DNA of 51,500 nucleotides from a bacterium (GTDB lineage Bacteria > Actinomycetota > Acidimicrobiia > Spongiisociales > UBA5794), in NCBI GenBank assembly GCA_024226255.1, contig JAAELU010000395.1, forward strand, positions 1 through 51,500. The letters are read 5' to 3'. The position numbers and the translations under genes are program-made. Shown here in pieces: positions 26,729 to 36,526 of this stretch. The notes beneath the pieces were generated by a model. That model saw only the letters and a program-made list of their open reading frames with translations. It was not told the DNA's origin and did not search any database. Every line of letters begins with the position of its first letter. Position 1 is the first letter of the stretch.

Positions 26729-28239
26729 GAAACGGGGGGAGCCTCAGCGGTTTCGGCTCCCTCGATGCCCAACAGCTGGCGCCCTTCTTCGATCTTCTCT
26801 TCAGGAGTCTTGGCAGATCGCAGGATCGAATAGCCGATAACGCCGGCGAGGCCGGATCCGATGAAGATGCCGATCTTGGCCTGGCTGACAAGAATCTCGC
26901 TCTCGAACGCCAGCTCGGTGATGAACAGTGAAACCGTGAAGCCGATACCGGCGATCGCGGCGAGTCCGAATATGTCGCGCCACCCGGTTCGTTTCGGCAA
27001 CTTGCCGATTCCCGTTCGCACAGCGATCCACGTGAACAAGGAGATTCCCGCCAACTTGCCGACCACCAATCCGACGCCAACCCCGAGTGACACTGCACTC
27101 GAAGCGACGGCGACAAAATCGACATCCACTACCCGTACCCCGGCATTGGCCAAAGCAAAGATGGGAACAACTGCGAACGCCGACCAAGGATGCAGCGATC
27201 GTTCCAGCCGATCGAGTGGCGACACAGACTCCCGGGCTATGGCCGCCAAAGTGAGAGCGCTCGAGTCAACCCGCTCCCTGCTGCGAGGTGTGGCCGATTC
27301 GAGATCGTACCGACTCAGGATCCAGCGAGAGCGCTGGAAGTACTCCGCATCGCTGTACCAGGCGCCGACCGGCGTCAGCAGTCCGAGAGCCACACCGGCG
27401 AGCGTGGCATGGACGCCCGACTCGAAGACAAGGAACCACACGCCGATGCCGAGCACCCAGTAGAACCCGAGCGCTCGAATGCCCACACGTTGGGCCACGT
27501 AGACGAGGCCGAGCCCCCCGATAGCTGCTGCTAGATAGCCCAGTGAAAGGTCGGTGGTGTAGAAGATGGCTATTACCGCGATTGCGCCGATGTCGTCGGC
27601 GATAGCCAGCGCCAAGAGGAAGAGCTTCGCTCCGGCGGAAACCCGGCTGCCGAGTAAGGAGATCACACCAATGGAGAATGCGATGTCTGTCGCCATGGGG
27701 ATTCCCCAACCCCGAGTGGCTTCTCCGCCAGTTCCGGCTACAAAGGCGACAAAGATCAGTGCGGGGACAATCATGCCGCCGAGCGCAGCGATGGCAGGCA
27801 ACGCGGCGTGTTTGCGGTCCTTGAGATCGCCGACCACCAACTCCCGTTTGATCTCGAGGCCGACGACAAAGAAGAAGATGGCCATGAGGCCGTCGTTGAC
27901 GACATGTTTGAGGCTCTCGCTGAAATGAAGCCCGCCGATGCTCAACTCAAAGTGGGTATGCCAGAACCGGTCGTAGCTGTCGCCGAAGGGGCCGTTAGCC
28001 CATATCAACGCAACGACTGCGGCGACCAGCAGAACAATTCCGGATGAAGCTGCGATCTCGGTGAATCGAACAAACGGCCGCACAAAGCGGACCGGCACGC
28101 TGCGGTCGGAGTTGACCCAGGTCTGGTGGATTCTGTCGTCCGAGGGGCCTTTAGACATTGAATCAACAACACTAGTTGCCCGAGCGATGCTTCCGGTATC
28201 GGGCATGGTGGATTTGGACTCGTCGTAACGGGTTACCAT
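26725..28239 (-). CDS. nhaA: Na+/H+ antiporter NhaA
   Basis: NDGLMAIFFFVVGLEIKRELVVGDL, GWGIPMATDIAFSIGV, LALAIADDIGAI. Confidence 0.95.
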   Translation of the reverse strand: MVTRYDESKSTMPDTGSIARATSVVDSMSKGPSDDRIHQTWVNSDRSVPVRFVRPFVRFTEIAASSGIVLLVAAVVALIWANGPFGDSYDRFWHTHFELSIGGLHFSESLKHVVNDGLMAIFFFVVGLEIKRELVVGDLKDRKHAALPAIAALGGMIVPALIFVAFVAGTGGEATRGWGIPMATDIAFSIGVISLLGSRVSAGAKLFLLALAIADDIGAIAVIAIFYTTDLSLGYLAAAIGGLGLVYVAQRVGIRALGFYWVLGIGVWFLVFESGVHATLAGVALGLLTPVGAWYSDAEYFQRSRWILSRYDLESATPRSRERVDSSALTLAAIARESVSPLDRLERSLHPWSAFAVVPIFALANAGVRVVDVDFVAVASSAVSLGVGVGLVVGKLAGISLFTWIAVRTGIGKLPKRTGWRDIFGLAAIAGIGFTVSLFITELAFESEILVSQAKIGIFIGSGLAGVIGYSILRSAKTPEEKIEEGRQLLGIEGAETAEAPPVS

Positions 28240-28254
28240 CGCCGCCGCCGCATA

Positions 28255-29190
28255 TTGTCGGGAACCGTCGTGTTTGGCTCCATTTTTCTAGTTGTCATCG
28301 GCCTGGCCGTCTTGGTCGTCGCATCTGATCGTGTCGTAGTTTCGGCCGTGCGGATTTCTCTTCGCCTCGGTATTTCGGCGGTCCTGATCGGCGCATTGAT
28401 CGTCGGGTTGGGCACATCGATTCCCGAATTGCTGGTCTCTTCGATAGCGGCGGCCGATGGTCGCCTCGACCTGGCCGCTGCCAATGTTGTCGGCTCGAAC
28501 GCGGCCAATGTAAGCCTCGTGCTCGGTGCCGCGGCCGTGCTGTCACCGGTGGCTGTGTCCAAGAAGCTGCTGAGGCGAGAGGCAGCTCTAATGGTGGTCG
28601 CGGTGGCGGCGCTCGGTATCGTCGTCTCCGATGGCGCTATCGGCCGACCCGAGGCATTGGGTCTTCTGGGGGGCCTGGTAGTCGCATTGGCGCTTCTCAT
28701 TTTCTGGGCGCGCGGCAACCCGCCGGAGATTGAGGACGACGACAACGTGACGACCCGCGTCTGGGTTGAGTTTGCTCTCGGCGCGATCGGAATCACAGCA
28801 ACTGTCATCGGCGCCACGATCCTGCTCGATGGTGCGCTCGATATCGGCGAGCGGTTGGAGTGGTCCGCCACCTTCCTCGGCTTGCTGCTCGGGGTGGGCA
28901 CGTCGCTCCCGGAGTTGGCGACCGCGTTGGCGGCCGCCAGGCACAAGGAATCCGATCTGATTATCGGCAACGTGATCGGATCAAATATCTTCAACTCACT
29001 CGCGGTTGCCGGTGCGGCCGGAGTGGTTGGTCCGGGAATGCTCAAGGACTTCGATGGCATTGCGGTGGTGGGCATGCTCGTGGCCGTCGCCTTTGCCGGC
29101 GTCGCGATGGTGACGGGCCGGCGGATCTCGCGCATCGAGGGGTCTTTGTTGGTCGTTCTGTTCGTGGTGCTCGGTGTCGTCATGGTCTAG
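28255..29190 (+). CDS. Calcium/sodium antiporter (CaCA family, YrbG-like)
   Basis: Two inverted alpha-repeat motifs: GLGTSIPELLVSSIAA..NVVGSNAANVSLVLG and GVGTSLPELATALAAA..GNVIGSNIFNSLAVAG. Confidence 0.9.
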   Translation: MSGTVVFGSIFLVVIGLAVLVVASDRVVVSAVRISLRLGISAVLIGALIVGLGTSIPELLVSSIAAADGRLDLAAANVVGSNAANVSLVLGAAAVLSPVAVSKKLLRREAALMVVAVAALGIVVSDGAIGRPEALGLLGGLVVALALLIFWARGNPPEIEDDDNVTTRVWVEFALGAIGITATVIGATILLDGALDIGERLEWSATFLGLLLGVGTSLPELATALAAARHKESDLIIGNVIGSNIFNSLAVAGAAGVVGPGMLKDFDGIAVVGMLVAVAFAGVAMVTGRRISRIEGSLLVVLFVVLGVVMV

Positions 29191-29230
29191 CACCAGATGG
29201 TTGCGACTCTCCAACCACGTGCCGGTGTTA

Positions 29231-29476
29231 CTAGCGACTCGCCCAGAAACCTTTGTGCGACTCCGCGGCCTCATCCTGACGCTCAGGTCCGGTGAACAAG
29301 AGTTGGGGGCGACCGGCCGCATGGGCGGTCGAGTCCGAGGTTGGGACAACTCGGTTGCGCGCTTCACACACCACCACGCCATCGACAGACAGGAGTGCGT
29401 CGGAAGGATGGTCGCCCCGTGCTCGAGCCTTGTCAGCCAGGGCCAACACCCGGTCGATGAGTTGATGGTGGTTCAC
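29231..29476 (-). pseudogene. Truncated nucleoside deaminase-like (CMP/dCMP or tRNA adenosine deaminase family) fragment
   Basis: MNHHQLIDRVLALADKARARGDHPSDALLSVDGVVVCEARNRVVPTSDSTAHA resembles the deaminase N-terminus; similarity ends at the TAHA(E) zinc/catalytic motif, followed by an unrelated tail. Confidence 0.6.
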
Positions 29477-29548
29477 ACCTCAAACCCAACGTACCCAACG
29501 ATCCTGCTCGATCTCGGGTTCACTGCGGAACCGGGAGGGAACACACCG

Positions 29549-31003
29549 CTACCGGGTCTCTTCGTCTTGCTTGCGATTGGCCAGCAGCCGTGCTGCCAGC
29601 GCAGTGGCCTCTGTCGCGTCCATGTCTTTGACAGTGACCCGTCCGAGGGGCTGGGCAACCTGGATCTGAACCGTTGCCAGGCCGAGGCGACGCTGAAAAA
29701 AGTTGGCGGCCACCGACAAGCTCTGGATGCGTGACAGCTTCACTATGGACGTGCGCTCCGTGATTGCCCCCCGCCTCGACACGACGACGTCCGGTGTTTC
29801 CCCGTGACCGAGGACTCGCCAGGAACGCCAACCGAGGGCTGCCGCGGGCAATACGAGAAGAACCAACGCGGCCGCGGGCGCCCGGCGAATCAGAGCGAGG
29901 GCGACGAGGGTCACCACGGCAACCGGCCATACCCAACGGATCACTGAGCGTCGCAGCGCACCAGGGGGATGGCGGCGCATTGGGGGGTCGAGCTCGAGAT
30001 TGGGGATCAGCAGGTCGATCACCTCACGCCGAGAGCGGCGCGGCGTGGCCGGCAAGTATGACTCCGTCGATTCGCCGGCGCTCGAGGCGTTGTGAACGGT
30101 TATGCCGGAGGTGCGCGACAGGCGCCCGGCGAGGCTCAACTTGGTAACCAGGGCCTGAATCCGACCTGGGGGAACCTCTAGTTGACGATTGGTGAACAGA
30201 CCGTATGTGAGCCGGAAATCGTTGTCGCTGCGGAGGAGGAGCATGTCGTAGTAGCGGGCTCCATTGAAGGCGGTTGCGCCGGCGAGGCCGAGCAAAGCCG
30301 CCAGCGCGGCGAACCACAGTTGTGATCCATCGGGAAGCCACCCCCACGCTTGCTCCACATCGACGGCGTCATCCAAGGCGCCAATGGCGGCACCAATGGC
30401 AGGCAACATGAACAACGGACTGGAGAAGACGGCCCACCGCAGCAAGTCCCGGTTGGGCTGGCTGTAGACCACTCGGTCACGCTCTGGCGGCACTTCGGTC
30501 CCGACCCGGCGGGCGTCCTGGAGTCGGAGACGGATGCGCTCGGCCTCGTTGCGGGACACGACGCTGAGCTTCACGTCGGGCTCGCTTCCCGCTCCGGCAA
30601 CTTCCACCGACACCTCGGCGAGCCCGAGTACTCGATGCCGCAGTTTCTGGTTCAGGCTCACTTGCTGGACTCGATCAGCCGGGACGCTACGGCTGCGACG
30701 TACGAGCACTCCGGAGCGAACCACCAGAGTCGTGCCCTGCAGCCGGTAGTCGAACCGGAGGAAGCGGAGCACTTCAACAGCGAGAGCGACGAAGCCGCCT
30801 CCGATGAGGATGAAGGCCATCGGCATCCCGCCGCCTTGGTTGAAGACGGCCAGCAGGAAGATTGGCCAGAAACGCAGCGCTGTTGTGATGGCGCTGAGAA
30901 GCGGTGATGCCAAGTGCAGTCGTTTCCAACCGGGCTCCGCCGGTGGGGCCGGGGCCACCGGAGCAGGGGCTTCTTCATGCGGCTCCGTGTCAGACGGCTG
31001 CAT
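29549..31003 (-). CDS. PH domain-containing membrane protein (YdbT-like)
   Basis: Bacterial PH-domain repeats: LRFDYRLQGTTLVVRSGVLVRRSRSVPADRVQQV; DFRLTYGLFTNRQLEVPPGRIQAL; RRGAITERTSIVKLSRIQSL. Confidence 0.85.
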   Translation of the reverse strand: MQPSDTEPHEEAPAPVAPAPPAEPGWKRLHLASPLLSAITTALRFWPIFLLAVFNQGGGMPMAFILIGGGFVALAVEVLRFLRFDYRLQGTTLVVRSGVLVRRSRSVPADRVQQVSLNQKLRHRVLGLAEVSVEVAGAGSEPDVKLSVVSRNEAERIRLRLQDARRVGTEVPPERDRVVYSQPNRDLLRWAVFSSPLFMLPAIGAAIGALDDAVDVEQAWGWLPDGSQLWFAALAALLGLAGATAFNGARYYDMLLLRSDNDFRLTYGLFTNRQLEVPPGRIQALVTKLSLAGRLSRTSGITVHNASSAGESTESYLPATPRRSRREVIDLLIPNLELDPPMRRHPPGALRRSVIRWVWPVAVVTLVALALIRRAPAAALVLLVLPAAALGWRSWRVLGHGETPDVVVSRRGAITERTSIVKLSRIQSLSVAANFFQRRLGLATVQIQVAQPLGRVTVKDMDATEATALAARLLANRKQDEETR

Positions 31004-31460
31004 CGCGCCCGGCCCGTTCGAGAATCCGGAGGCGGAGCTGCTCGGCGGCATCTGCATCGAGTCCGGGGATACTGGCGTCGGTGAAGGCAGACGCAGTCCG
31101 AATCGTCAGACGCTTGAGGCCGAGCCAGCGTTCAAGTGGGCCCTGGCTCAAGTCGACGTTTTGGACACGAAAGTACGGGGTTGTCGACCGGCGCCGGGTC
31201 CAGACGCCGTGCTCGAGGATCAGGACGTCATCTGCCAGTCCGTACTTCCAGTATCGATAACGTAGCGACGCCACGAACTGAAGGCCGCCTCCAATTGCTG
31301 CTGCTGCTACCACAATCAACCCCAATCGACCCCACCACGCGAGGGGCAGCTGAAAGGCGCCTATCACGATGCCGAGAGTGGCCACGAGGCTCGCGGCCAG
31401 AGCCTCAATCCTCCATTGGGTGCGGACTCTGGGATCAAGTGGCGTCATAGCGGCTTCCAT
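30990..31460 (-). CDS. PH domain-containing protein (YdbS-like)
   Basis: YRYWKYGLADDVLILEHGVWTRRRSTTPYFRVQNVDLSQGPLERWLGL; overlaps the YdbT-like start by 14 nt. Confidence 0.85.
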   Translation of the reverse strand: MEAAMTPLDPRVRTQWRIEALAASLVATLGIVIGAFQLPLAWWGRLGLIVVAAAAIGGGLQFVASLRYRYWKYGLADDVLILEHGVWTRRRSTTPYFRVQNVDLSQGPLERWLGLKRLTIRTASAFTDASIPGLDADAAEQLRLRILERAGRDAAV

Positions 31461-31550
31461 GGTCTGCGAACGCTAGCGGCGCACTATTCGTCGGTTGACG
31501 CCCGGGGACTGACGTGTCGGAGCGCGGTGGGGCTCGCTAGTTTCTGGGCC

Positions 31551-33284
31551 ATGAGCACCAACCGCGAGATCGTTCGGATAATCCGGGAGTATGCAGAGCT
31601 CCTCAAACTCGAAGAGGGCAGCCCCCAGGCCTTCCGAGTCCGGGCGTACGACAAGGCCGCCGACGCCCTCGGCGAGTTGATCGAGCCCGCCGCCGACATG
31701 ACGTCTGGAGAGTTGCAGAAGTTGGACGGGGTTGGCCGGGCTACCGCCGGCAAGATCCGCGAGTACGTCGACACGGGATCGATAGCCAAGCTCGACGACC
31801 TGAGGAGGAAGTATCCGCCGGCATTTGTCGAGCTGACGCGGATCCCGGGCCTGGGGCCGAAGACTGTGGTGCTGCTGCGCGACAAACTCAACGTGAACAA
31901 CGTAGAGGATCTCAAGGAAGCGCTGGCTGCCGAGCAGATTCGTGAGCTTCCGGGCTTGGGAGCAAAGTCTGAAGAGAAGATCGCCAAAGCGATCGACCGG
32001 CTCGGCCTCCACGGCAAGGATCGGCGCACTCCGATCATTCGAGTGTTACCAATCGCCCAAGAGGTCGTGGCCGCCCTCGAAGCTGTTCCCGGCGTCAAAC
32101 GAGTTGAGTACGCCGGCAGCCTGCGCCATTTTGCCGACACGATTGGAGATCTCGACGTCCTCGTTGCGGCATCGAGAGCACAATCCGTCATGGAGGCATT
32201 TGTGTCGCTGCCGATCGTCGCCGAGGTTGAGGTTCGCGGCGATACCAAGACGACGGCGCTCACCGCCGAGGGATTGCAGATCGACGTTCGTGTCGTCGCT
32301 CCGGGTGAGTTTGGCGCTGCTCTGCTGTATTTCACTGGATCAAAAGCGCACAACATCGAATTGCGCCAGCTCGCCATCAACCGCGGCTGGACGCTCAACG
32401 AGTACGCGCTTGCCGACGGCGAATCGGGTGAACCGGTGGCGGCTCGCACCGAGAACGCCATTTACAAGGCTCTAGGCCTGAAATACATCCCGCCGGAGTT
32501 GCGCGAGGGCGTCGGTGAGGTCGTCGCGGCGACATCGCGCGATCTCCCCAAGCTGGTTGAGGTTGAGGACATCAAGGGCGATCTCCATGTCCACAGCACC
32601 TGGTCGGGTGATGGCCGTAGCTCACTCGACGACATGGTGGCTACTGCAGCTGGCCGCGGACTCGAGTACATCGCGATAACCGAGCACGGTGAGGACCTGA
32701 CTATCAACGGCCTGAGTCGAGAGCAGATTCGCGAGGAAGGCCTCGAGTTGGCACGGCTTCGGGAGGAGTTCCCCGATCTGACGATCTTGCAGGGCTCCGA
32801 GCTCAACATCGGGGCCGACGGCACAGTCGACTACGACGACGAGTTCCTCGCAGGATTGGATTGGTGTGTTGCCAGCGTCCACTCCCACTTCGACCTATCC
32901 CAGGCCGATCAGACCGAACGAGTCATCCGGGCAATCTTCAACCCGGCCGTCAACGTGATCGGCCACTTGACCGGGCGCAAGATCGGCATCCGCCCCGGAA
33001 TCGAAGTCGATATCGACGCGGTGTTCGATGCCTGTGCAGAAGCGGGGACGTCTCTCGAGATCAACAGCCATCTCCACCGCCTTGATGTGCCGGCCGACTG
33101 GCTGCGCCGGGCACGTGACCGCGACGACGTGACATTCGTCATCAGCACCGACAGCCATCATGTGACCCAGTTCGACAACATCAAGTGGGGAGTCCACAAC
33201 TCCCGTCGCGGCTGGGTGCAAAAGAAGAACGTGGCGAACACCTGGCCGAAGGAGAAGTTCTTGAAGTGGATCAAGGAGCGATGA
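31551..33284 (+). CDS. polX: DNA polymerase/3'-5' exonuclease PolX
   Basis: Pol X HhH (GVGRATAGKIREY, IPGLGPKTV), palm (YAGSLRHFADTIGDLDVLVAA), C-terminal PHP domain (DLHVHSTWSGDG...AITEHGED). Confidence 0.95.
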   Translation: MSTNREIVRIIREYAELLKLEEGSPQAFRVRAYDKAADALGELIEPAADMTSGELQKLDGVGRATAGKIREYVDTGSIAKLDDLRRKYPPAFVELTRIPGLGPKTVVLLRDKLNVNNVEDLKEALAAEQIRELPGLGAKSEEKIAKAIDRLGLHGKDRRTPIIRVLPIAQEVVAALEAVPGVKRVEYAGSLRHFADTIGDLDVLVAASRAQSVMEAFVSLPIVAEVEVRGDTKTTALTAEGLQIDVRVVAPGEFGAALLYFTGSKAHNIELRQLAINRGWTLNEYALADGESGEPVAARTENAIYKALGLKYIPPELREGVGEVVAATSRDLPKLVEVEDIKGDLHVHSTWSGDGRSSLDDMVATAAGRGLEYIAITEHGEDLTINGLSREQIREEGLELARLREEFPDLTILQGSELNIGADGTVDYDDEFLAGLDWCVASVHSHFDLSQADQTERVIRAIFNPAVNVIGHLTGRKIGIRPGIEVDIDAVFDACAEAGTSLEINSHLHRLDVPADWLRRARDRDDVTFVISTDSHHVTQFDNIKWGVHNSRRGWVQKKNVANTWPKEKFLKWIKER

Positions 33285-33319
33285 GTCGGCTGGTGCGGTG
33301 ATCGCTCGGACGTGCCGGA

Positions 33320-33334
33320 GTACGTACTACGTAC
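33320..33334. repeat. Short palindrome in convergent intergenic region
   Basis: GTACGTA-C-TACGTAC between polX and the SDR gene. Confidence 0.4.
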
Positions 33335-33442
33335 CGGCTCGAGCAGGCCGCTGTAGCGTGGCAAGCATGGTCGCATACCAGAGAATGCATCTACACGAGG
33401 TTCCTGCGAATCATCCGTGTGAGTTTCAAACGGCAACCCTGG

Positions 33443-34228
33443 TCACTGCATGAAACCTCCGCCGTTGGGGTTCAGCGTTTGCCCGTGGAACTGGCCGGCT
33501 GCGTCCGAGAGCAGGAAGAGCACGGCATCAGCAACGTCCTCAGGTTCTGGGAATCTGCCGGAAGGGAGTTCCTTGAGACGGCGGTGCCCCGACTCGGTAT
33601 CCACGATGTCGCGGGTCATGTCGGTGATCGTGAATCCCGGTGCTACCGCGTTGACCCGAACACCCTGGGGGCCGAACTCGCGAGCCATCGACTTGGTCAG
33701 GCCGAGCAGCCCGGCTTTTGCGGCTGAGTAGTGAGCTAGTTCCGGCCAGCCGATCTGCCCAAGCCGCGATGAGATCATGACAATCGACCCACTCCTTCGC
33801 TGCAGCATTCCCGGCAAGGCGGCTTGGGAGCAGTAGAACGGACCGAAGAGGTTCGTATGTAATACGGCGTTCCACTCTTCAGCGGTCACGTTGAGGAACG
33901 GACTGGATGGCATGATCCCGGCGTTGTTGACGAGTCCGTCGATTCTTCCGAACGAACTCTCGACGGCCGAGATGAGCTCTTGTGCCTCGCTTCGGTCAGA
34001 TACATCGGCTCGGAAAGCGTCGGCGACGTTGCCTAGCTCCCGGATTCTGGCGACGACGGCCGCTGCGGCATCAGCGTTGTCACGATATCCGACGGCAACC
34101 GTCGCCTTGGCTGCGGCTGCCGCCGTGGCGATGGCCGCACCGATACCCCTACTACCGCCGGTCACGAGCACCACTTGTCCGGATAGAGAGTGGGGGGCGG
34201 CGTTCTCATCCATGTTCGGCGATTGCAC
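33443..34228 (-). CDS. SDR-family oxidoreductase (3-oxoacyl-ACP reductase-like)
   Basis: VVLVTGGSRGIGAAIA, NNAGIMPSSPF, YSAAKAGLLGLTKSMA. Confidence 0.9.
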   Translation of the reverse strand: MQSPNMDENAAPHSLSGQVVLVTGGSRGIGAAIATAAAAAKATVAVGYRDNADAAAAVVARIRELGNVADAFRADVSDRSEAQELISAVESSFGRIDGLVNNAGIMPSSPFLNVTAEEWNAVLHTNLFGPFYCSQAALPGMLQRRSGSIVMISSRLGQIGWPELAHYSAAKAGLLGLTKSMAREFGPQGVRVNAVAPGFTITDMTRDIVDTESGHRRLKELPSGRFPEPEDVADAVLFLLSDAAGQFHGQTLNPNGGGFMQ

Positions 34229-34306
34229 ACAGCACTAGTTCGCCTCCTCGCACCGTGGTCCGATGAGCCTTGATGGCTTCCAAGGTGGTCGGTCAACGTG
34301 CCGGAG

Positions 34307-34332
34307 GCGAATCTCCGGCACGCCCTTCCCAC
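34307..34332. promoter_or_regulatory. Perfect 10-bp stem hairpin in divergent intergenic region
   Basis: CGTGCCGGAG-GCGAAT-CTCCGGCACG. Confidence 0.5.
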
Positions 34333-34417
34333 GAGTTCACCATTTCGTAATCGTCAAAAAGGCGACTTGTGACGTTGTAGGTGATAGAGATATAGGCCAA
34401 CCCTTTCTGGAAGAACG

Positions 34418-35983
34418 ATGACTGACGCGATATCAATTGGAACAGAACGAAAGCCGCTGGAGTATCCGGCTCCGATTGGAGCTGCTGCCGGCGCCGGAGC
34501 GGTCGCAGCCGGGCTCGCTCTCGGCATCACGGAACTACTTGCCGGCCTATTCGAGAGTATCCCTTCGGCTGTTGCCTCGGTTGGTGGCTACATCGTCGAT
34601 AGTTCACCGAACGCCGCCAAGGACTTCGCCATCGATGTCTTTGGTACCGCCGACAAGGGAGCCCTTGCCATCGGTACCGCGATTATCGCGGTCATCGTCG
34701 GCGCTCTTGTGGGTCGTGCCAGCCTGACGCGCCGCTGGCTGAATCCCGTGACGTTCGCGTTGTTCGCGCTGATCGGCATCGTCGCCGCCGTCGGCCAACT
34801 CAACGCCAACTCGGTCCTGACAGTCGTCGGGATCACGTTGGCCGCCGCAGCCGGTTGGCGCGTGCTGTCCTACGTCCTCGAGGCCCTGACCGTCACCGAT
34901 CCATCGGACCATGCCGCAGCCGATCCGTCGCGCCGCCGGCTCATCACCGGTATTGCCGGCGCCGGGGTGGCTGCGGCTGCTGCGGGCGGGGTGGGTCGCC
35001 AGCTGATCATTGCCCGCTCCGAGTCGGTCCGCGACAAGATGGCACTACCGTTGGCGCGGACGACGGTGGCTCCGCCTGGCGCCGGCGCCAGCCTCAATGT
35101 GCCCGGAATCAGCCCGATCGTCGTGCCAAACGACAAGTTCTATCGCATCGACAAGGCGCTCGTCGTACCTCGCCCCGACCCTGACACGTGGCGCCTCCAG
35201 GTAACCGGCATGGTCGACCGCGAGTTGTCACTGTCATTGGATGATCTGTTGGCCATGGACTTGCACGAGCGCTACGTGACGATCGCATGTGTTTCCAACA
35301 AGGTCGGCGGGGATCTGGTGGGCAATGCCAAATGGACCGGGGTCAAGCTCACCGAGGTGCTCGATATGGTCGGTGTGGATCCGGCCGCCACTCAGATCGT
35401 CCCGCGCTCCGTTGACGGGTGGACGGCAGGCTTTCCTACGGAGGCCGCCTACGACGGCCGGGATCCCCTGATCGTGGTCGGGATGAACGGCGAGATGTTG
35501 CCGCCGGACCACGGCTTCCCGGCTCGCCTCATTGTGCCGGGGCTTTATGGATATGTCTCCGCGACCAAGTGGCTCGGAGAGATTGAGCTCACCAGGTGGG
35601 AAGACTTTGATGCGTATTGGATTCCGAAGGGTTGGGCCAAGTCGGGGCCGATCAAGACCCACAGCCGCATCGATACGCCCCGTCACGGAGACAGCGTTCT
35701 CCCCAACGTGACGGCCGGCGGTGTCGCTTGGGCTCCGAGCCATGGGATCGAGGCGGTGCAAGTGCGTGTTGATCAAGGGCCTTGGCTGCCGGCTGAGATA
35801 AGCACTCCGCTCGCCGATACGGCCTGGGTGCAGTGGAAGGCCAAACTCGACCTGGCCCCGGGCAGATACGAGATCCAGGTGCGTGCCTTCGATGGGACTG
35901 GGCTTCCGCAGACGGAGCAGAGCGCTCCGGTACGTCCTGACGGCGCCACTGGGTATCACGGCATCCGAGTCACGGTCAGCTAG
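34418..35983 (+). CDS. Molybdopterin-dependent oxidoreductase (sulfite oxidase-like) with N-terminal TM region
   Basis: VTIACVSNKVGGDLVGNAKWTGVKLTEVLD, GFPARLIVPGLYGYVSATKWLGEIEL; N-terminal TM helices. Confidence 0.85.
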   Translation: MTDAISIGTERKPLEYPAPIGAAAGAGAVAAGLALGITELLAGLFESIPSAVASVGGYIVDSSPNAAKDFAIDVFGTADKGALAIGTAIIAVIVGALVGRASLTRRWLNPVTFALFALIGIVAAVGQLNANSVLTVVGITLAAAAGWRVLSYVLEALTVTDPSDHAAADPSRRRLITGIAGAGVAAAAAGGVGRQLIIARSESVRDKMALPLARTTVAPPGAGASLNVPGISPIVVPNDKFYRIDKALVVPRPDPDTWRLQVTGMVDRELSLSLDDLLAMDLHERYVTIACVSNKVGGDLVGNAKWTGVKLTEVLDMVGVDPAATQIVPRSVDGWTAGFPTEAAYDGRDPLIVVGMNGEMLPPDHGFPARLIVPGLYGYVSATKWLGEIELTRWEDFDAYWIPKGWAKSGPIKTHSRIDTPRHGDSVLPNVTAGGVAWAPSHGIEAVQVRVDQGPWLPAEISTPLADTAWVQWKAKLDLAPGRYEIQVRAFDGTGLPQTEQSAPVRPDGATGYHGIRVTVS

Positions 35984-35998
35984 AGGTAGTCTCCAGGC

Positions 35999-36526
35999 AT
36001 GGAGACTGAACCAACCGAAACGACCGAGTCAGAACAGCCGGGCAAGCCTGTAGAGGCCTTGCCGGAGTCGACCCAACCGGAGCCGGTCCAGGCGCAGGTG
36101 GTCGATGAGCCAGGCGAGGAAGAGGACGACGGCACGTTTGTCTCCGAACCGGCCCGCCTGATCCGGATTGCCTCGATGACAAGAGCGATGCTCGAAGAGG
36201 TGCGCCAGGCGGAGCTGGACGAACCGGGTCGTGCCCGCCTGCTGCAGATCTATGCCTCATCACTGAGCCAGCTGCGCGGTTCGCTCAGTGATGACCTCGC
36301 CAATGAGCTCGACGAGATGTTTCGTCCGTTGGAAGGCACCGACGTCTCCGAATCCGAACTGCGGCTGGTGCAAGCACAGCTGGTGGGGTGGCTCGAGGGC
36401 CTATTCCACGGAATCCAGGCCTCGGTCTTCTCTCAGCAAGCCGCCGCGGCAGCCCAACTCGAAGAGATGCGGAAGAGATTGGCGCTGGATCCATCGTCGG
36501 ACCCCGGTGGCGGGCAGTATTTGTAG
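35999..36526 (+). CDS. bpa: Bacterial proteasome activator (Bpa/PafE)
   Basis: Helical core SEPARLIRIASMTRAMLEEVRQAELDEPGRARLLQIY..., C-terminal GQYL proteasome-docking motif. Confidence 0.92.
   Translation: METEPTETTESEQPGKPVEALPESTQPEPVQAQVVDEPGEEEDDGTFVSEPARLIRIASMTRAMLEEVRQAELDEPGRARLLQIYASSLSQLRGSLSDDLANELDEMFRPLEGTDVSESELRLVQAQLVGWLEGLFHGIQASVFSQQAAAAAQLEEMRKRLALDPSSDPGGGQYL

Noticed and set aside
28233-29183. 316-aa minus-strand ORF rich in T/S/P
   Set aside because: Exactly antisense to the Ca/Na antiporter; composition is an artefact of high-GC antisense frames.
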